From: a virus
Virus record (IMG/VR): IMGVR_UViG_3300025141_000575
Coordinates: 1-27,934 of that record
Strand: one strand, 5' to 3'
DNA: 27,934 nt
The notes below the pieces were generated by a model that was not told the DNA's origin, did no database searches, and saw only the letters and a program-made list of their open reading frames with translations. Positions 1-8,320 of this stretch are shown here, piece after piece (the first letter of the stretch is position 1; each line of letters begins with the position of its first letter). The position numbers and the translations under genes were made by a program.

Positions 1-257
1 TTTGCGGCAAGCCATCGTCTTAAGTCTGGGTCTACCCAATGCTGTTCAAAGTCTAAAATAGCTTCGCCTTTAATAGTTTCACCTTTTTCATTTTGGGTAT
101 TAACTGACGTAACTAGTTTTCCTGTTTCTGGGTCAATCTCAAACCTTTCCATTAATCCTGCGTATTCTCGCATTACCCAACCAGAAATAAAGTTTGCACC
201 ACTGTCTTTACCCGATTGTTTTTCACCAAAGAATACTAATATGTTTTGGTCACCCAT
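1..257 (-). CDS. Deoxynucleoside monophosphate kinase-like P-loop protein (C-terminus cut by window edge)
   Basis: The first 85 residues of a longer protein are visible; the rest lies beyond position 1. Residues 11-18 read GEKQSGKD, a P-loop of the type seen in phage dNMP kinases (T4 gp1-like, GxKxSGKD), followed by helix-like sequence. Such kinases convert dNMPs to dNDPs for phage DNA synthesis. The ATG at 257 overlaps the end of the upstream gene by 8 bases, consistent with translational coupling. The P-loop and start are seen directly. The substrate class is inferred from the P-loop flavour and from the nucleotide-metabolism genes elsewhere in the window. Another small P-loop kinase is possible. 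Confidence 0.7.
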   Translation of the reverse strand, partial: MGDQNILVFFGEKQSGKDSGANFISGWVMREYAGLMERFEIDPETGKLVTSVNTQNEKGETIKGEAILDFEQHWVDPDLRRWLAA

Positions 258-585
258 TGTCTTGCTTCATACTCCTTTTGTCTTTTTTAGCTTCATAGCC
301 CAACTCAGTAATGTTTACTGTCTTTACGGGTTGAAGCGTTTTGACAGTAACACCTTTCCACGCAAATTCTACTTCTTGTGGATGTTTTCTGTTTTGGTTT
401 TTGGGGGTAACCCATTTTGGTTTACGAAGCATACGTCCAGAATTAGTCAGTTGTCTAAACACTCTATACGCAGCAGTATTTAAAATATTTGCCTCAACTA
501 CTACTACTTCTGTGCCAGACTTTTGTGTAACATTTTTGTCTTTGTCTTTAATTTCCTCTAGTTCAACAGTGAATTCCCAAAGCAT
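250..585 (-). CDS. Hypothetical small phage protein
   Basis: A 111-residue protein that I do not recognise. The ATG at 585 follows AGGAG with good spacing, so the start is secure. It has a charged, lysine-rich C-terminal half (KTLQPVKT, EAKKDKRSMK) and no transmembrane segment or cysteine motif. It overlaps the primase gene upstream by 23 bases and the kinase gene downstream by 8, so it is probably co-translated with the replication genes. No function can be assigned. Confidence 0.7.
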   Translation of the reverse strand: MLWEFTVELEEIKDKDKNVTQKSGTEVVVVEANILNTAAYRVFRQLTNSGRMLRKPKWVTPKNQNRKHPQEVEFAWKGVTVKTLQPVKTVNITELGYEAKKDKRSMKQDNG

Positions 586-1699
586 TACTAACTCCTATTC
601 TTTTAAGTATTGGATTAACAAAAGTTCGTGTTTCTGCTACTTTCATTATACCAAAATCTTTTTTTGGTAAATCTTCCGTAATAATATTAAAACACAGTCC
701 ACATTTCTCTTTAATGTCTTCTCTAGCTTTTTTACCAGCGTTGTCGTTATCGGTAAAAATTACCAGTGTCGTAGCACCACTTTTTTCTAATAACATAAGC
801 TGGTCATCAGTTATTGAAGTACCAAACATTCCTAAAGCTATTTTAATACCCGCCTCTTCTAATCTTAATACATCTCCTTGTCCTTCAACAAGTATTGCAC
901 AACCACATTGTTTAATATGCTTTGCAGCAAACCAGTAGTTAAAGAAAAACGATTCAGCACGAAACCCTTTACTGTTTCTCCATTTAGATGCCCATAGTTC
1001 TTCGACTCTGTTTGTTGGACAATGACGATTAGTATAATGATATTTTTTACACTTTTTACAATACGGCTGAATCGTTCGTCCCACAACACCGACAATGTGT
1101 TCATGCATATCATCATACACAGGAAATACAACTCTGTCAAACATTTCTTTGCCCGCAGTCGCACAATATCCAACATCGTACTTCGTTAGAATCTTTTTGC
1201 TGAATCCCTGTCGCACATAAAAAGTCGCTGGAATCCGTAAACTCTTGATTGCTTGCTCTCGTTTTATTTGTACTGTTGTAGTTTTATTAGTTTTTAGTAA
1301 AGCCTTAGCCATTTTGGTATAATTACGCTGGTCTTTGAAATTCTTATTTTCTTCATAATTAATGGATTCTCCTAAAAAATTCGCAGCCCACTTTATTGCA
1401 TCGAATCTCGAAATTTCTTTACTTTTTTCGACGCTAAGTAGACCGCGAATTAAGCCAATGCCATCTTTACCGTAGGTTTCATGACATTCTGCTGTATAAC
1501 ATTTCCATATTCCTAAATCATTATTAGTATAAACTACTAACGCTTCTTTTTTATCCCCACCATGAATTTCACAATTTGTACATATTCTGTTATCATAAAT
1601 TTCGTATTCCAATCCAAATTCATCTAATACATCTTCCATACGCTCAGACAATCCGTATAAGATATTTTCAATGCTTTCGTCTGATACTAGAAAGGACAA
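563..1699 (-). CDS. DnaG/T7-type DNA primase (zinc finger + TOPRIM)
   Basis: A 378-residue primase that would make RNA primers for lagging-strand synthesis alongside the helicase encoded just upstream. The N-terminus has a CHC2-like zinc ribbon (C40, C43, C67, C72; CTNCEIHGG ... WKCYTAECHE). The C-terminal half has a TOPRIM fold: the catalytic glutamate in LVEGQGDVL (E272) and the metal-binding acidic motif VIFTDNDNAGKKA (D317, D319). A second cysteine cluster (CKKCKKYHY ... C227) lies between the two. The start is TTG at 1699, chosen because GAGGAGG lies 8 bases upstream and the gene overlaps the helicase stop by 13 bases. It is smaller than cellular DnaG (about 600 residues) and lacks the DnaB-binding C-terminal domain, as in many phage primases. 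Confidence 0.9.
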   Translation of the reverse strand: MSFLVSDESIENILYGLSERMEDVLDEFGLEYEIYDNRICTNCEIHGGDKKEALVVYTNNDLGIWKCYTAECHETYGKDGIGLIRGLLSVEKSKEISRFDAIKWAANFLGESINYEENKNFKDQRNYTKMAKALLKTNKTTTVQIKREQAIKSLRIPATFYVRQGFSKKILTKYDVGYCATAGKEMFDRVVFPVYDDMHEHIVGVVGRTIQPYCKKCKKYHYTNRHCPTNRVEELWASKWRNSKGFRAESFFFNYWFAAKHIKQCGCAILVEGQGDVLRLEEAGIKIALGMFGTSITDDQLMLLEKSGATTLVIFTDNDNAGKKAREDIKEKCGLCFNIITEDLPKKDFGIMKVAETRTFVNPILKRIGVSNALGIHC

Positions 1700-3159
1700 T
1701 CGTCTTCCTCCTCGTCGTCTTCAACAGGTATTGGTTTTCCTCCAGTAAATCCAGAATCATCTTCATCTTTAATACTAGCAGATTTCGTACCTAATTCCGT
1801 AACCTTTGAAATATTACCTTGTAAGTTCATATGTATATAATCGTTGTCTGATAAACTACTACCATAACGACATTCGATAGGTACAAGTTTTCTATTGCCA
1901 AATTCTGGCCCATCTTCTTCAATTTCTTCTGATGTTTTTCTCTTGAAGTCACACGCAGAAATGCACAACCACAACAAACGGTCAGAACCTGATAATACAC
2001 TACCACCAGTTTCTTTAATACCTTCTCTGTTTGTTTGTACAAAAGCTAGACAAGGAATACTATATTGTTTAGTAAAGTCACTCAATTCTGATATTTGAAA
2101 ACCCAAAGCTTGAAATTCTTGCATTTTTTGTAGTGTTTCAACATTCATAAGCTTAAAGTAATCATAAACTATCACACAAGGATTGGCTTCACCCGAATCG
2201 TCAAATCCAACATCTTTAAAAATCCATCGTCTAACAATACTTAATATTTCTTTAAAATCCATTCCACCAACCCTTTTATGAGATAGCGGCATTGCTTCTA
2301 ATTCTTTATTAGCTAGAAAAACTCGTTCTTTTTCATCATCGTCTTGACCGAAATATCCTGTCTCAATTCTTTTAGTTGGAACGTCTGATAGTGTTGCCAA
2401 CATTCTAAAAACCTGTTCTGTCTTATCCATTTCTGTATCAATGTACAGAGTTGGAATATTCATTTTACCAGAAATATGAAGTAACGCATCTTTAGCAAGT
2501 GATGACTTACCAATTTTTGGTCTAGCAGCAATTAATGAAACACCAGGACGCAAACCACCACCAATAATTTCGTTATAAATTGGCCAAGGAGTAGGAACAC
2601 CAATCATTTCAATTGGGTTGTTTATCAAGTCGTTTAAAAGTTCTGAGTTTCCTTCTGCTATTTGAACGGGATTGTTATCGGTATTGTGATATAAATTATG
2701 AACCATATCAAACAATGCAGATTCTGGAATGTTAACTATTTCGTCAATAGTTTCATCACCAGTAACTTCTGCCATCTTGTTGTATATGTCTTTAAGTTTG
2801 TTTTTCCATTTTCTTGCGATTTCAAGTTTGGCGAGTTTTTTAGCATGGACTCTAACATTTGCTAATTCAACAGGAAAGTTGAATATAGACCTAATATAAT
2901 CGTTGTATTTCCTATCAGATATAGTTGATGAAAAACCAAGAGTTTCGGCTGTTGCGACAATAGAAGACAAATCAATAGTTTCAATCCCTTGAATGTTTAT
3001 TATATTGTCTATGACTCTAAAAATCATTTGATTATGTTGTTCTACAAACGACGATGAATCTATTATGTCAGATACATCAATCCATGCGTCTTTACCATAT
3101 TGACATAACCCAGACACTACCGCTCTTTCTACACCCGTATTACCTTGTTTATCAGACAC
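1687..3159 (-). CDS. Replicative DnaB-like DNA helicase
   Basis: A 490-residue hexameric-type helicase that unwinds DNA at the phage fork. An N-terminal DnaB-type helical domain (about 1-110) precedes a RecA-like motor. Walker A is ARPKIGKSS (212-220), the catalytic glutamate lies in YIDTEMDK (E243), Walker B is VIVYDYFKL (from 329), and an FVQTNREG sensor loop is near 373-380. The C-terminus is a short acidic tail (DDEEEDD), as in proteins that contact SSB or other partners. The start is GTG at 3159, with GAGGG about 11 bases upstream. It overlaps the primase by 13 bases and the zinc-ribbon gene upstream by 8, so the three are likely one operon. Confidence 0.92.
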   Translation of the reverse strand: MSDKQGNTGVERAVVSGLCQYGKDAWIDVSDIIDSSSFVEQHNQMIFRVIDNIINIQGIETIDLSSIVATAETLGFSSTISDRKYNDYIRSIFNFPVELANVRVHAKKLAKLEIARKWKNKLKDIYNKMAEVTGDETIDEIVNIPESALFDMVHNLYHNTDNNPVQIAEGNSELLNDLINNPIEMIGVPTPWPIYNEIIGGGLRPGVSLIAARPKIGKSSLAKDALLHISGKMNIPTLYIDTEMDKTEQVFRMLATLSDVPTKRIETGYFGQDDDEKERVFLANKELEAMPLSHKRVGGMDFKEILSIVRRWIFKDVGFDDSGEANPCVIVYDYFKLMNVETLQKMQEFQALGFQISELSDFTKQYSIPCLAFVQTNREGIKETGGSVLSGSDRLLWLCISACDFKRKTSEEIEEDGPEFGNRKLVPIECRYGSSLSDNDYIHMNLQGNISKVTELGTKSASIKDEDDSGFTGGKPIPVEDDEEEDDCPF

Positions 3160-3784
3160 GTTTATTTCGCCCTCTTCCTTTCCCTTTGATTAAACATTTA
3201 TCACAATACAATTCTTTAGAAAACGCGGGGTGTTTTTGTTCCTGTTTATTACATGATTCACATTGCCAATTTACCATATTGACCTTACCTCTACGTTGGC
3301 TAACATTAAACTTAACCTGTTTGGTAAAGTCTCTGTCAGCAGAACAATCATCGTTGTTGTCTTGAAATTGATTACCAGTAACTTGAATACTCTGAGATAA
3401 AGTTTTAGTGCCAATCACATTACCTTCTTCGTCTCTAACTTCTCTGTCAAAATTAGGGTCACGGGTCATAGTAAAATTTTCAACATCTGTTGCTCGTAGT
3501 CTTTTACTTCTTGTGTCAATTACTGGCTCTGGCTCTTTTGCAACATCAACCAAAACTAGTTTATGTTTCTTACAAGAAGGGCAACGTTTTCTTTTTTTAT
3601 CAAACGGAAATCTTTCACCACAAGCATCACAAGTGTAATACGGTTCTTGTGTTGGTTCTTGTGTTGGCTCTGGCAGATTATCTACTATTTTAGACTGCAT
3701 CAACATAGCCATCTTCATTAGGTCTTTATCTCCGCTGTTCATAGCGGTTTCTATCATTTGTTTGGTATCTGTTATAATACTCAT
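3152..3784 (-). CDS. Double zinc-ribbon protein of the replication operon
   Basis: A 210-residue protein with two four-cysteine zinc ribbons: one near residues 51-74 (CDACGERF ... CPSC) and one near the C-terminus (CESC ... CDKC) followed by a basic tail (KGKGRGRNKRV). A short tandem repeat TQEPTQEP precedes the first ribbon. The start ATG at 3784 follows AAGGAG. It lies between the UvsY-like gene and the helicase with 4- and 8-base overlaps, so a role at the replication fork, in recombination or in transcription is plausible. The function is not known; nucleic-acid or protein binding is inferred from the zinc ribbons and basic tail. Confidence 0.75.
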   Translation of the reverse strand: MSIITDTKQMIETAMNSGDKDLMKMAMLMQSKIVDNLPEPTQEPTQEPYYTCDACGERFPFDKKRKRCPSCKKHKLVLVDVAKEPEPVIDTRSKRLRATDVENFTMTRDPNFDREVRDEEGNVIGTKTLSQSIQVTGNQFQDNNDDCSADRDFTKQVKFNVSQRRGKVNMVNWQCESCNKQEQKHPAFSKELYCDKCLIKGKGRGRNKRV

Positions 3785-4269
3785 TGCGTTCTCCTTTTGG
3801 TGTTTTGAAGCTCTATAAAAGACTGTCCCATAGTATTTATTCGACTGGTAATGTAAGACAATTCGTCAACTATAGCTTGAGATATTTGTTTGAGTTTATG
3901 AAGTTTAAACGCAGCACTGTTGTCTGATATGATTGTTGCTTGTTTTTCTTCAAATTTCATATACTGACTGTAGTTTTTGCCATATTTAGCAGCCATTATG
4001 TGAATGCCTTTTTCCGCCCATTTCATTTTAGCTGTCTGACGATTTATTTCTTTTTGTACAAATATACCATACTGAGCTAATAAAACAGCACACTCTCCGC
4101 ATCTTTCGGCAGACAACGCTTTTAATTCGACATAAGAAATGGTCAGAATCTTTTCAACTTCTGGACTATGAGTTATATGTTTTAAACACAACCTTTCGTC
4201 ATAGTCGTTTAGTAATTGGTCAATTTCGTTCCACTGTGATTCTATCTTTCCTGTATTCTCGTCAGCCAT
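3781..4269 (-). CDS. UvsY-like recombination mediator (tentative)
   Basis: A 162-residue, mostly helical, soluble protein. Its C-terminal two thirds (from FVQKEINRQ through FEEKQATIISDN to the terminal helix) follow the layout of T4 UvsY: charged long helices, a Y-K/F-E-E-K-type segment before a short break, then a final helical region. UvsY helps load the UvsX recombinase onto SSB-covered single-stranded DNA. Only one small nuclease gene separates this gene from the RecA/UvsX-type gene. The resemblance is my reading of layout and a few residues, not an alignment score. The start ATG at 4269 has GAGG about 9 bases upstream. Otherwise it is a hypothetical helical phage protein. Confidence 0.55.
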   Translation of the reverse strand: MADENTGKIESQWNEIDQLLNDYDERLCLKHITHSPEVEKILTISYVELKALSAERCGECAVLLAQYGIFVQKEINRQTAKMKWAEKGIHIMAAKYGKNYSQYMKFEEKQATIISDNSAAFKLHKLKQISQAIVDELSYITSRINTMGQSFIELQNTKRRTQ

Positions 4270-4631
4270 TCGTTTTTATCCTCATTATATGGAAATTCAA
4301 TCAAATCAAAATTATTAACTTCGCACCAATTGCGTTTGTCTTGGTCTCGTTTTTTTGCTCTGTAAAATTCTAATTTGTTTTTGTGAAAATGTCCAATAAA
4401 TTTATAATGTTGTTCGCCTTGTACCTCAACAGCTACCTTGTACCTAGGTATAAAAAAATCCAAAGTCAATAAAGTACCTGGAATTCCTAGTTCTTCATAA
4501 ATTACCTCAAGAGAAAAATAATCATTAAGTAGTTCTCTTGCTTTAGTATGATATGACGATGCGTTTTTTCTAGTGCCGGATTTATTGAAATTCAGAGTCA
4601 TTTCCTGACCGTGCAATCCAATTACTCTCAT
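4242..4631 (-). CDS. PD-(D/E)XK-type endonuclease (Vsr/DUF559-like)
   Basis: A 129-residue nuclease-like protein. The core reads LDFFIPRYKVAVEVQGEQHY. This is the acidic residue, beta-strand and E-V-Q-G signature of restriction-fold endonucleases of the Vsr/DUF559 kind, followed by a KRDQDKRNWCE helix and a terminal strand (FDLIEFPYNE). A role in recombination or repair, such as cutting branched or mismatched DNA, is suggested by its position between the mediator-like gene and the recombinase. It overlaps its downstream neighbour by 28 bases and its upstream neighbour by 4. The start ATG at 4631 follows AGGAAA. The catalytic fold is well supported; the substrate is unknown. Confidence 0.75.
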   Translation of the reverse strand: MRVIGLHGQEMTLNFNKSGTRKNASSYHTKARELLNDYFSLEVIYEELGIPGTLLTLDFFIPRYKVAVEVQGEQHYKFIGHFHKNKLEFYRAKKRDQDKRNWCEVNNFDLIEFPYNEDKNEWLTRIQER

Positions 4632-5662
4632 GATAACATTTCCTGTACTTCTTTGGTTAGTTCTTTATACTTATCAGGATTGTCTACAAAATACTGTCGT
4701 AATTTTTCCGCACCTTGTACTTTGTATTCCTCATAAGTATACCAAGAGCCAGCTTTAGCAATAATTCCGATTTCTTCTGCAATTTTCATGGTTTCGTATA
4801 TCATATCAATACCTTCACCATATCTAAGATAGCTTTCAATTTTTGCCCCAGGAGGACCAAGAGCAGAAGACAGGACGTTCCAGTGTGCTTTTTGCCCTAT
4901 TTGGGTTTTACTAGTGTCCTCCCACCTTTCAAAGTACGTGCATCTGAGCTTCACGTCAACTTGATACTGAATTTTTCTTCCCCCGTCTTCCATATACATG
5001 GCACCCTTACCACTTGTATTTGTAATCAGGTGTTGAACTAGAATTACAATAGAGTCCTGAATAGGTACGACTCCACCCATTTGTTTGCAGAAGTTAGATA
5101 AAATCCGTGGTGCTGGTTCTCTACCGTCTCCTCTAACTCTATCCTCTAATGTTGATACGCCAGCCATTGCGGAAGTTGAGTCTATAATTACAATGGCTCT
5201 GGGTACATTTTTCAATACGTTAACAGCAATAGTAAGGTGGTCTTCGGCTGCTAATATTTTTTCCTTAGTTGATTTTATTATATGAAATTTTTTAAGATTT
5301 AAGTTTGGGATTTGTTCTAAGTTCATCTTTTTAAGACGACCTTCAACATCAAAGTAATAAATTTCTCTATCACCGTATTCAGACTGTTGACATGTAGCTG
5401 CAAATTCTAAACACGTAGTGCTTTTACCACACTTAGGAGGACCGGACATAATTACCCACGAACCCTCTGGAATGCCTCCGTGAATTCCTGCATCAATTCT
5501 AGGACTGACTGGTATGATTATTTGTTCTTTATCTAAAATTTCATTAGCGTCTACGCAAATACCAATCCCGTATTCTTTGTTAATTTCGTTTGCTAGTTTA
5601 TCTGTTGCTGTTATTGCTGGTGATGTTTTTGTTTCTTTTGCTGTCACTTTCTTTTTAGCCAT
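4628..5662 (-). CDS. RecA/UvsX-like recombinase
   Basis: A 344-residue strand-exchange ATPase for recombination-dependent replication and repair. Walker A is GPPKCGKST (74-82), the catalytic glutamate lies in YFDVEGRL (E107), Walker B is AIVIIDSTSAM (D161), and a VQHLITNTSGKG segment carries the sensor and L2-like loop. The reading frame is open 57 bases further upstream, but I chose the ATG at 5662. It has AGGGAT ideally placed, the protein then begins MAKKK like many phage recombinases, and it leaves 1 base after the upstream stop instead of overlapping it. The context (UvsY-like protein, nuclease, helicase, primase) fits a T4-like recombination module. Confidence 0.9.
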   Translation of the reverse strand: MAKKKVTAKETKTSPAITATDKLANEINKEYGIGICVDANEILDKEQIIIPVSPRIDAGIHGGIPEGSWVIMSGPPKCGKSTTCLEFAATCQQSEYGDREIYYFDVEGRLKKMNLEQIPNLNLKKFHIIKSTKEKILAAEDHLTIAVNVLKNVPRAIVIIDSTSAMAGVSTLEDRVRGDGREPAPRILSNFCKQMGGVVPIQDSIVILVQHLITNTSGKGAMYMEDGGRKIQYQVDVKLRCTYFERWEDTSKTQIGQKAHWNVLSSALGPPGAKIESYLRYGEGIDMIYETMKIAEEIGIIAKAGSWYTYEEYKVQGAEKLRQYFVDNPDKYKELTKEVQEMLS

Positions 5663-5663
5663 T

Positions 5664-6077
5664 TTAATCCCTGAGTTTATTAAATTTGTTCTTACTACCA
5701 TCTGTATTCTTTTTAACATCGATTACAGTTGGTTGAATATCAATTGTTTTGGCCTTTTTTAAACTTTGCTGTTCTTTGTCAAAATTACGTTGTTCAATTC
5801 TTAAAGCTTCGTTTAGTGTTTTTTCATGCAATGAATATTGCCACTGATGTTTTTTATGCTTAAGAACTCTGAAAACAACTTCTGAGCTATACAATTTAAA
5901 CGTTTTGTTTGCTGCAATTATGGTTCTTCGGTAAAAGAGTTTCCATTCTTCTTTGTTCCAAAATTTATGTCCTAAAACCATATTGTCTTTCTTAGACTTT
6001 CTTTCGCACATTATTTCTGTTAATAGATGCGCAGCACTACATGGTTCTTTGGTATTTCTTGAATGATAATTGGTCAT
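5664..6077 (-). CDS. Hypothetical phage protein
   Basis: A 137-residue protein that I do not recognise. The ATG at 6077 follows AAGGAT. The middle is rich in aromatic and basic residues (KFWNKEEWKLFYRR). The C-terminal 50 residues are lysine-rich and probably disordered. There is no membrane segment and no cysteine motif. It ends 1 base before the start of the RecA-like gene, so it is probably co-transcribed with it; a DNA-transaction accessory role is only a guess from position. Confidence 0.7.
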   Translation of the reverse strand: MTNYHSRNTKEPCSAAHLLTEIMCERKSKKDNMVLGHKFWNKEEWKLFYRRTIIAANKTFKLYSSEVVFRVLKHKKHQWQYSLHEKTLNEALRIEQRNFDKEQQSLKKAKTIDIQPTVIDVKKNTDGSKNKFNKLRD

Positions 6078-6080
6078 ATA

Positions 6081-6515
6081 TTATCCTTTCTTAACAATCA
6101 CTGATAAGTCTTCTGGTTTCCATTTACGTCTTTCATGGTTTTCTGGTAGTAGTTCTGGAATTCTATACTTAGTAGTATGTAATATTCCATCATCATCAAT
6201 ATGACCAACAATGTACTTGTGTAAAGTTTTTGTACTTCCCCAGTTACCGCGAGCTACTTTGACGAAAAAATATCCCTGTGCATTATCTGGTAAGAATTCT
6301 TTATGAGAACGAAAGCGTAAGTACATTTTAACAATATGAATATTGTTTTCTTGACAATGGTTTTTTAACCTAACCCAAGCACTAGGGTCGTGGTCTGGCC
6401 TGTCTTCGTCTTGATAAACAGTTTGACCATTACTTAATTCAATAATCCAATGAGTATGTCCTTCAAATCTGTCGTTAACATATTGGTCTGGTTCAGTACA
6501 GATTCTACTGTCCAT
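6081..6515 (-). CDS. Hypothetical phage protein
   Basis: A 144-residue protein. A longer frame extends upstream to 6596, but the ATG at 6515 is chosen because AAAGGAGG sits just before it and this start clears the end of the upstream gene (6517). The middle is compact and mixed (HWIIELSNGQTVYQDEDRP, FRSHKEFLPDN), which suggests a small globular domain. I do not recognise the family. The next gene starts 3 bases downstream, so it is part of a tight operon. Confidence 0.7.
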   Translation of the reverse strand: MDSRICTEPDQYVNDRFEGHTHWIIELSNGQTVYQDEDRPDHDPSAWVRLKNHCQENNIHIVKMYLRFRSHKEFLPDNAQGYFFVKVARGNWGSTKTLHKYIVGHIDDDGILHTTKYRIPELLPENHERRKWKPEDLSVIVKKG

Positions 6516-6516
6516 A

Positions 6517-6894
6517 TTAGCCTCCTTTGGGATTGTGAATATTTGATGCGAAACGATGGTTTTTACTTTGTGAGCGATTAAGAGCATTTGCATCATCAGC
6601 CATTTCGCTTGCTGCTGGGGTCATAACGGTTGCTTCGCGTTTACGTCCCATAAGGTCACTAACATTATATCCTTTACTCAACGCTTCTTGTTTAGTAATA
6701 ACCGTTTTTTCAGATTCAGCCAATTCTGCTTTTTCTACTTCTGGTTTTGGCTCTACTTCTGGAGTCATATCTCTAACCTTCTTAACAGTGTTTGGTGTTC
6801 TGTCTAATATTTCTCCAAGCTTTTCATCACTAAGCTGAAGATTGTTTTCGATATAGAATTTTTCTACGTCTGATAGTCTGCCTTTTTTAGCCAT
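6517..6894 (-). CDS. Small protein with a possible helix-turn-helix
   Basis: A 125-residue protein. The start is ATG at 6894, preceded by AAGGAG; an upstream in-frame ATG at 6924 lacks such a site and overlaps the neighbouring gene more. Residues 4-40 (LSDVEKFYIENNLQLSDEKL ... TPNTVKKVRDM) look like a helix-turn-helix of the kind found in phage transcription or packaging factors. The rest is a low-complexity Glu/Lys/Ala linker and a polar tail. A DNA-binding or sigma-appropriating role is possible but not shown. Confidence 0.65.
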   Translation of the reverse strand: MAKKGRLSDVEKFYIENNLQLSDEKLGEILDRTPNTVKKVRDMTPEVEPKPEVEKAELAESEKTVITKQEALSKGYNVSDLMGRKREATVMTPAASEMADDANALNRSQSKNHRFASNIHNPKGG

Positions 6895-6904
6895 AATATT
6901 CTCC

Positions 6905-7270
6905 TTAGAGAGACCTTTCTGCATATCTTAGGTCTGTTTCTCTATTTGTTTGTAAAAATTTAACATAAAAATTAAAAGTGCCTTCTTGTTTGTGTAGTTT
7001 TTTCCATTGCCAGTTTTTTCTTTTTTCGTAACTAAAAGAAGACAACCTTGGATTGTATAAACTACCGCCGTCTGACCTAACAAAAAACGAAACAGTGTTT
7101 TTTGTCAAGTTGGTCACAGTTTTTGCACACGCATATACTGGTTCTTTGGGTTTTGTTTGTTCGTCATATGTTTGTGACAATTCCGTACCGTCTTTTAACG
7201 TAAACACAGCCAGATACTGATTAACATCTGGTAAATCTATATGACTAATGTCTTTTTCGTCTCTACTCAC
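6905..7270 (-). CDS. Hypothetical phage protein (GTG start preferred)
   Basis: About 121 residues. Two starts are possible: ATG at 7285, with no ribosome binding site, and GTG five codons later at 7270, with GAGG 9 bases upstream. I prefer the GTG. It overlaps the upstream stop by 8 bases, as is common here. The sequence is beta-rich (YLAVFTLKDGTELSQTYDEQ, TVSFFVRSDGGSLYNP) and ends in a basic, aromatic segment. It looks like a small globular domain with no motif I can name. Confidence 0.65.
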   Translation of the reverse strand: MSRDEKDISHIDLPDVNQYLAVFTLKDGTELSQTYDEQTKPKEPVYACAKTVTNLTKNTVSFFVRSDGGSLYNPRLSSFSYEKRKNWQWKKLHKQEGTFNFYVKFLQTNRETDLRYAERSL

Positions 7271-7673
7271 TATATTTATCCTCATGTATACAGAGCGTAA
7301 TAGTAGCTTCCATTATAAGAACATCATTATCAACATAACTGTTGGTCATTTGAATATCTTTCAAAGACGTAATGTCAGTACCACCAACGTATGTTTTGCC
7401 GGTGACTTTATATTTAAAAGAACTATCATTACAAAATGGACACTCTGCTTTAAAAATATTAACCATAGACTCTTTTGCGACTTTTTTAATAACAGCTAGT
7501 TTTTTTTCGCAATTAGCACATATCATAGTATGTTCGTCTAGGTCTTCATACCCGTATTTAGCACGCACAACAATATCTTCTTCGTGGTCTTTCGGGTCGT
7601 CTGTCTCAGCAAATTCTGAAACTTTAAGTCTGATGTCTTCGTCTGTCGTTTCTCTTGGTTGAAATTTACCCAT
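7263..7673 (-). CDS. Zinc-ribbon hypothetical protein
   Basis: A 136-residue protein. The ATG at 7673 is chosen over the ATG at 7688 because GAGGAG is correctly spaced before it. The centre has a four-cysteine zinc ribbon (CANC ... CPFC, about 25 residues apart), followed by beta-strands (YKVTGKTYVGG, VLIMEATITLCIH). The N-terminus is acidic. It resembles small phage and bacterial zinc-ribbon proteins of unknown role. It overlaps both neighbours by 8 bases. Confidence 0.7.
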   Translation of the reverse strand: MGKFQPRETTDEDIRLKVSEFAETDDPKDHEEDIVVRAKYGYEDLDEHTMICANCEKKLAVIKKVAKESMVNIFKAECPFCNDSSFKYKVTGKTYVGGTDITSLKDIQMTNSYVDNDVLIMEATITLCIHEDKYSE

Positions 7674-7878
7674 TGCCAAACTCCTCAATTTCTTTTTTAA
7701 GCCTTTTTAAACAATCAAACCTATCAAATCCATCTACATTAAGAAGAAAATCAGGTTTGACATTTACATTGTCCATGTCTTCTCTAGATATTTCTTGACC
7801 ACATGTACCGTCGGGTCTAACTTCGTAAACTTTGACATTAACATTTAGTATCGCTTTATGTGGACTTTTCGCTGACAT
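7666..7878 (-). CDS. Hypothetical small protein
   Basis: A 70-residue protein with ATG at 7878 after GGAGGGG. Strand-like segments (AILNVNVKVYEVRPDG) are followed by a C-terminal amphipathic helix (FDCLKRLKKEIEEFG). It lies in an overlapping operon: its first base is shared with the stop of the FmdB-like gene, and it overlaps the next gene by 8 bases. No function is recognised. Confidence 0.65.
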   Translation of the reverse strand: MSAKSPHKAILNVNVKVYEVRPDGTCGQEISREDMDNVNVKPDFLLNVDGFDRFDCLKRLKKEIEEFGNG

Positions 7879-8309
7879 TATTTCCCCTCCATAATATATT
7901 TTTCCGCTCTGGCTGGATTTGTTTCAATTTGTTTTTTAGTTTCCTTGTCCATTTTTCCATACCATGGTTTACTGTCTTCTGGTAAAGGGTCTCCCGGTTT
8001 AATTATACCATTTTCCGTTAACATGGTTCGTTTGGCTTTCTTCTTACTGTCAAAATAAGCTTTACGTTTATCTTCTAGTTCGTATGTGCCCATGTTTTTG
8101 GTATTTCTTTCCGCGATTTCACCAACTGTAGAAGCGTCCCTAGAGACTTGGATATGTTGGCCAGATTCAGAAAAGTCTTGACTAACTGACTTTTTCTTTT
8201 TACATTTAGGACACGGAATGTATTTGCCAATTTTTTCCGTATCTGCCATGGGCATTTTTCTTTCCCAGTATATATTGCATTCACCGCATTCTAAAATGTA
8301 TGTAGGAAT
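7878..8309 (-). CDS. FmdB-type zinc-ribbon protein with an ATT start codon
   Basis: A 143-residue protein when read from ATT at 8309. The first in-frame ATG is 18 codons later and would remove the first half of the zinc ribbon. From ATT the protein starts (M)PTYILECGECNIYWERKM and continues to PCPKCKKKKS. This matches the FmdB/putative regulatory zinc-ribbon pattern MPTYxYxCxxC ... CPxC very closely. AAGGAG lies 7 bases before the ATT, while the inner ATG has only a weak site. The C-terminal two thirds are lysine-rich and charged. The ribbon likely binds a nucleic acid or a protein partner; the precise role of this family is unknown. Confidence 0.75.
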   Translation of the reverse strand: MPTYILECGECNIYWERKMPMADTEKIGKYIPCPKCKKKKSVSQDFSESGQHIQVSRDASTVGEIAERNTKNMGTYELEDKRKAYFDSKKKAKRTMLTENGIIKPGDPLPEDSKPWYGKMDKETKKQIETNPARAEKYIMEGK

Positions 8310-8320
8310 TGTTATTCTCC

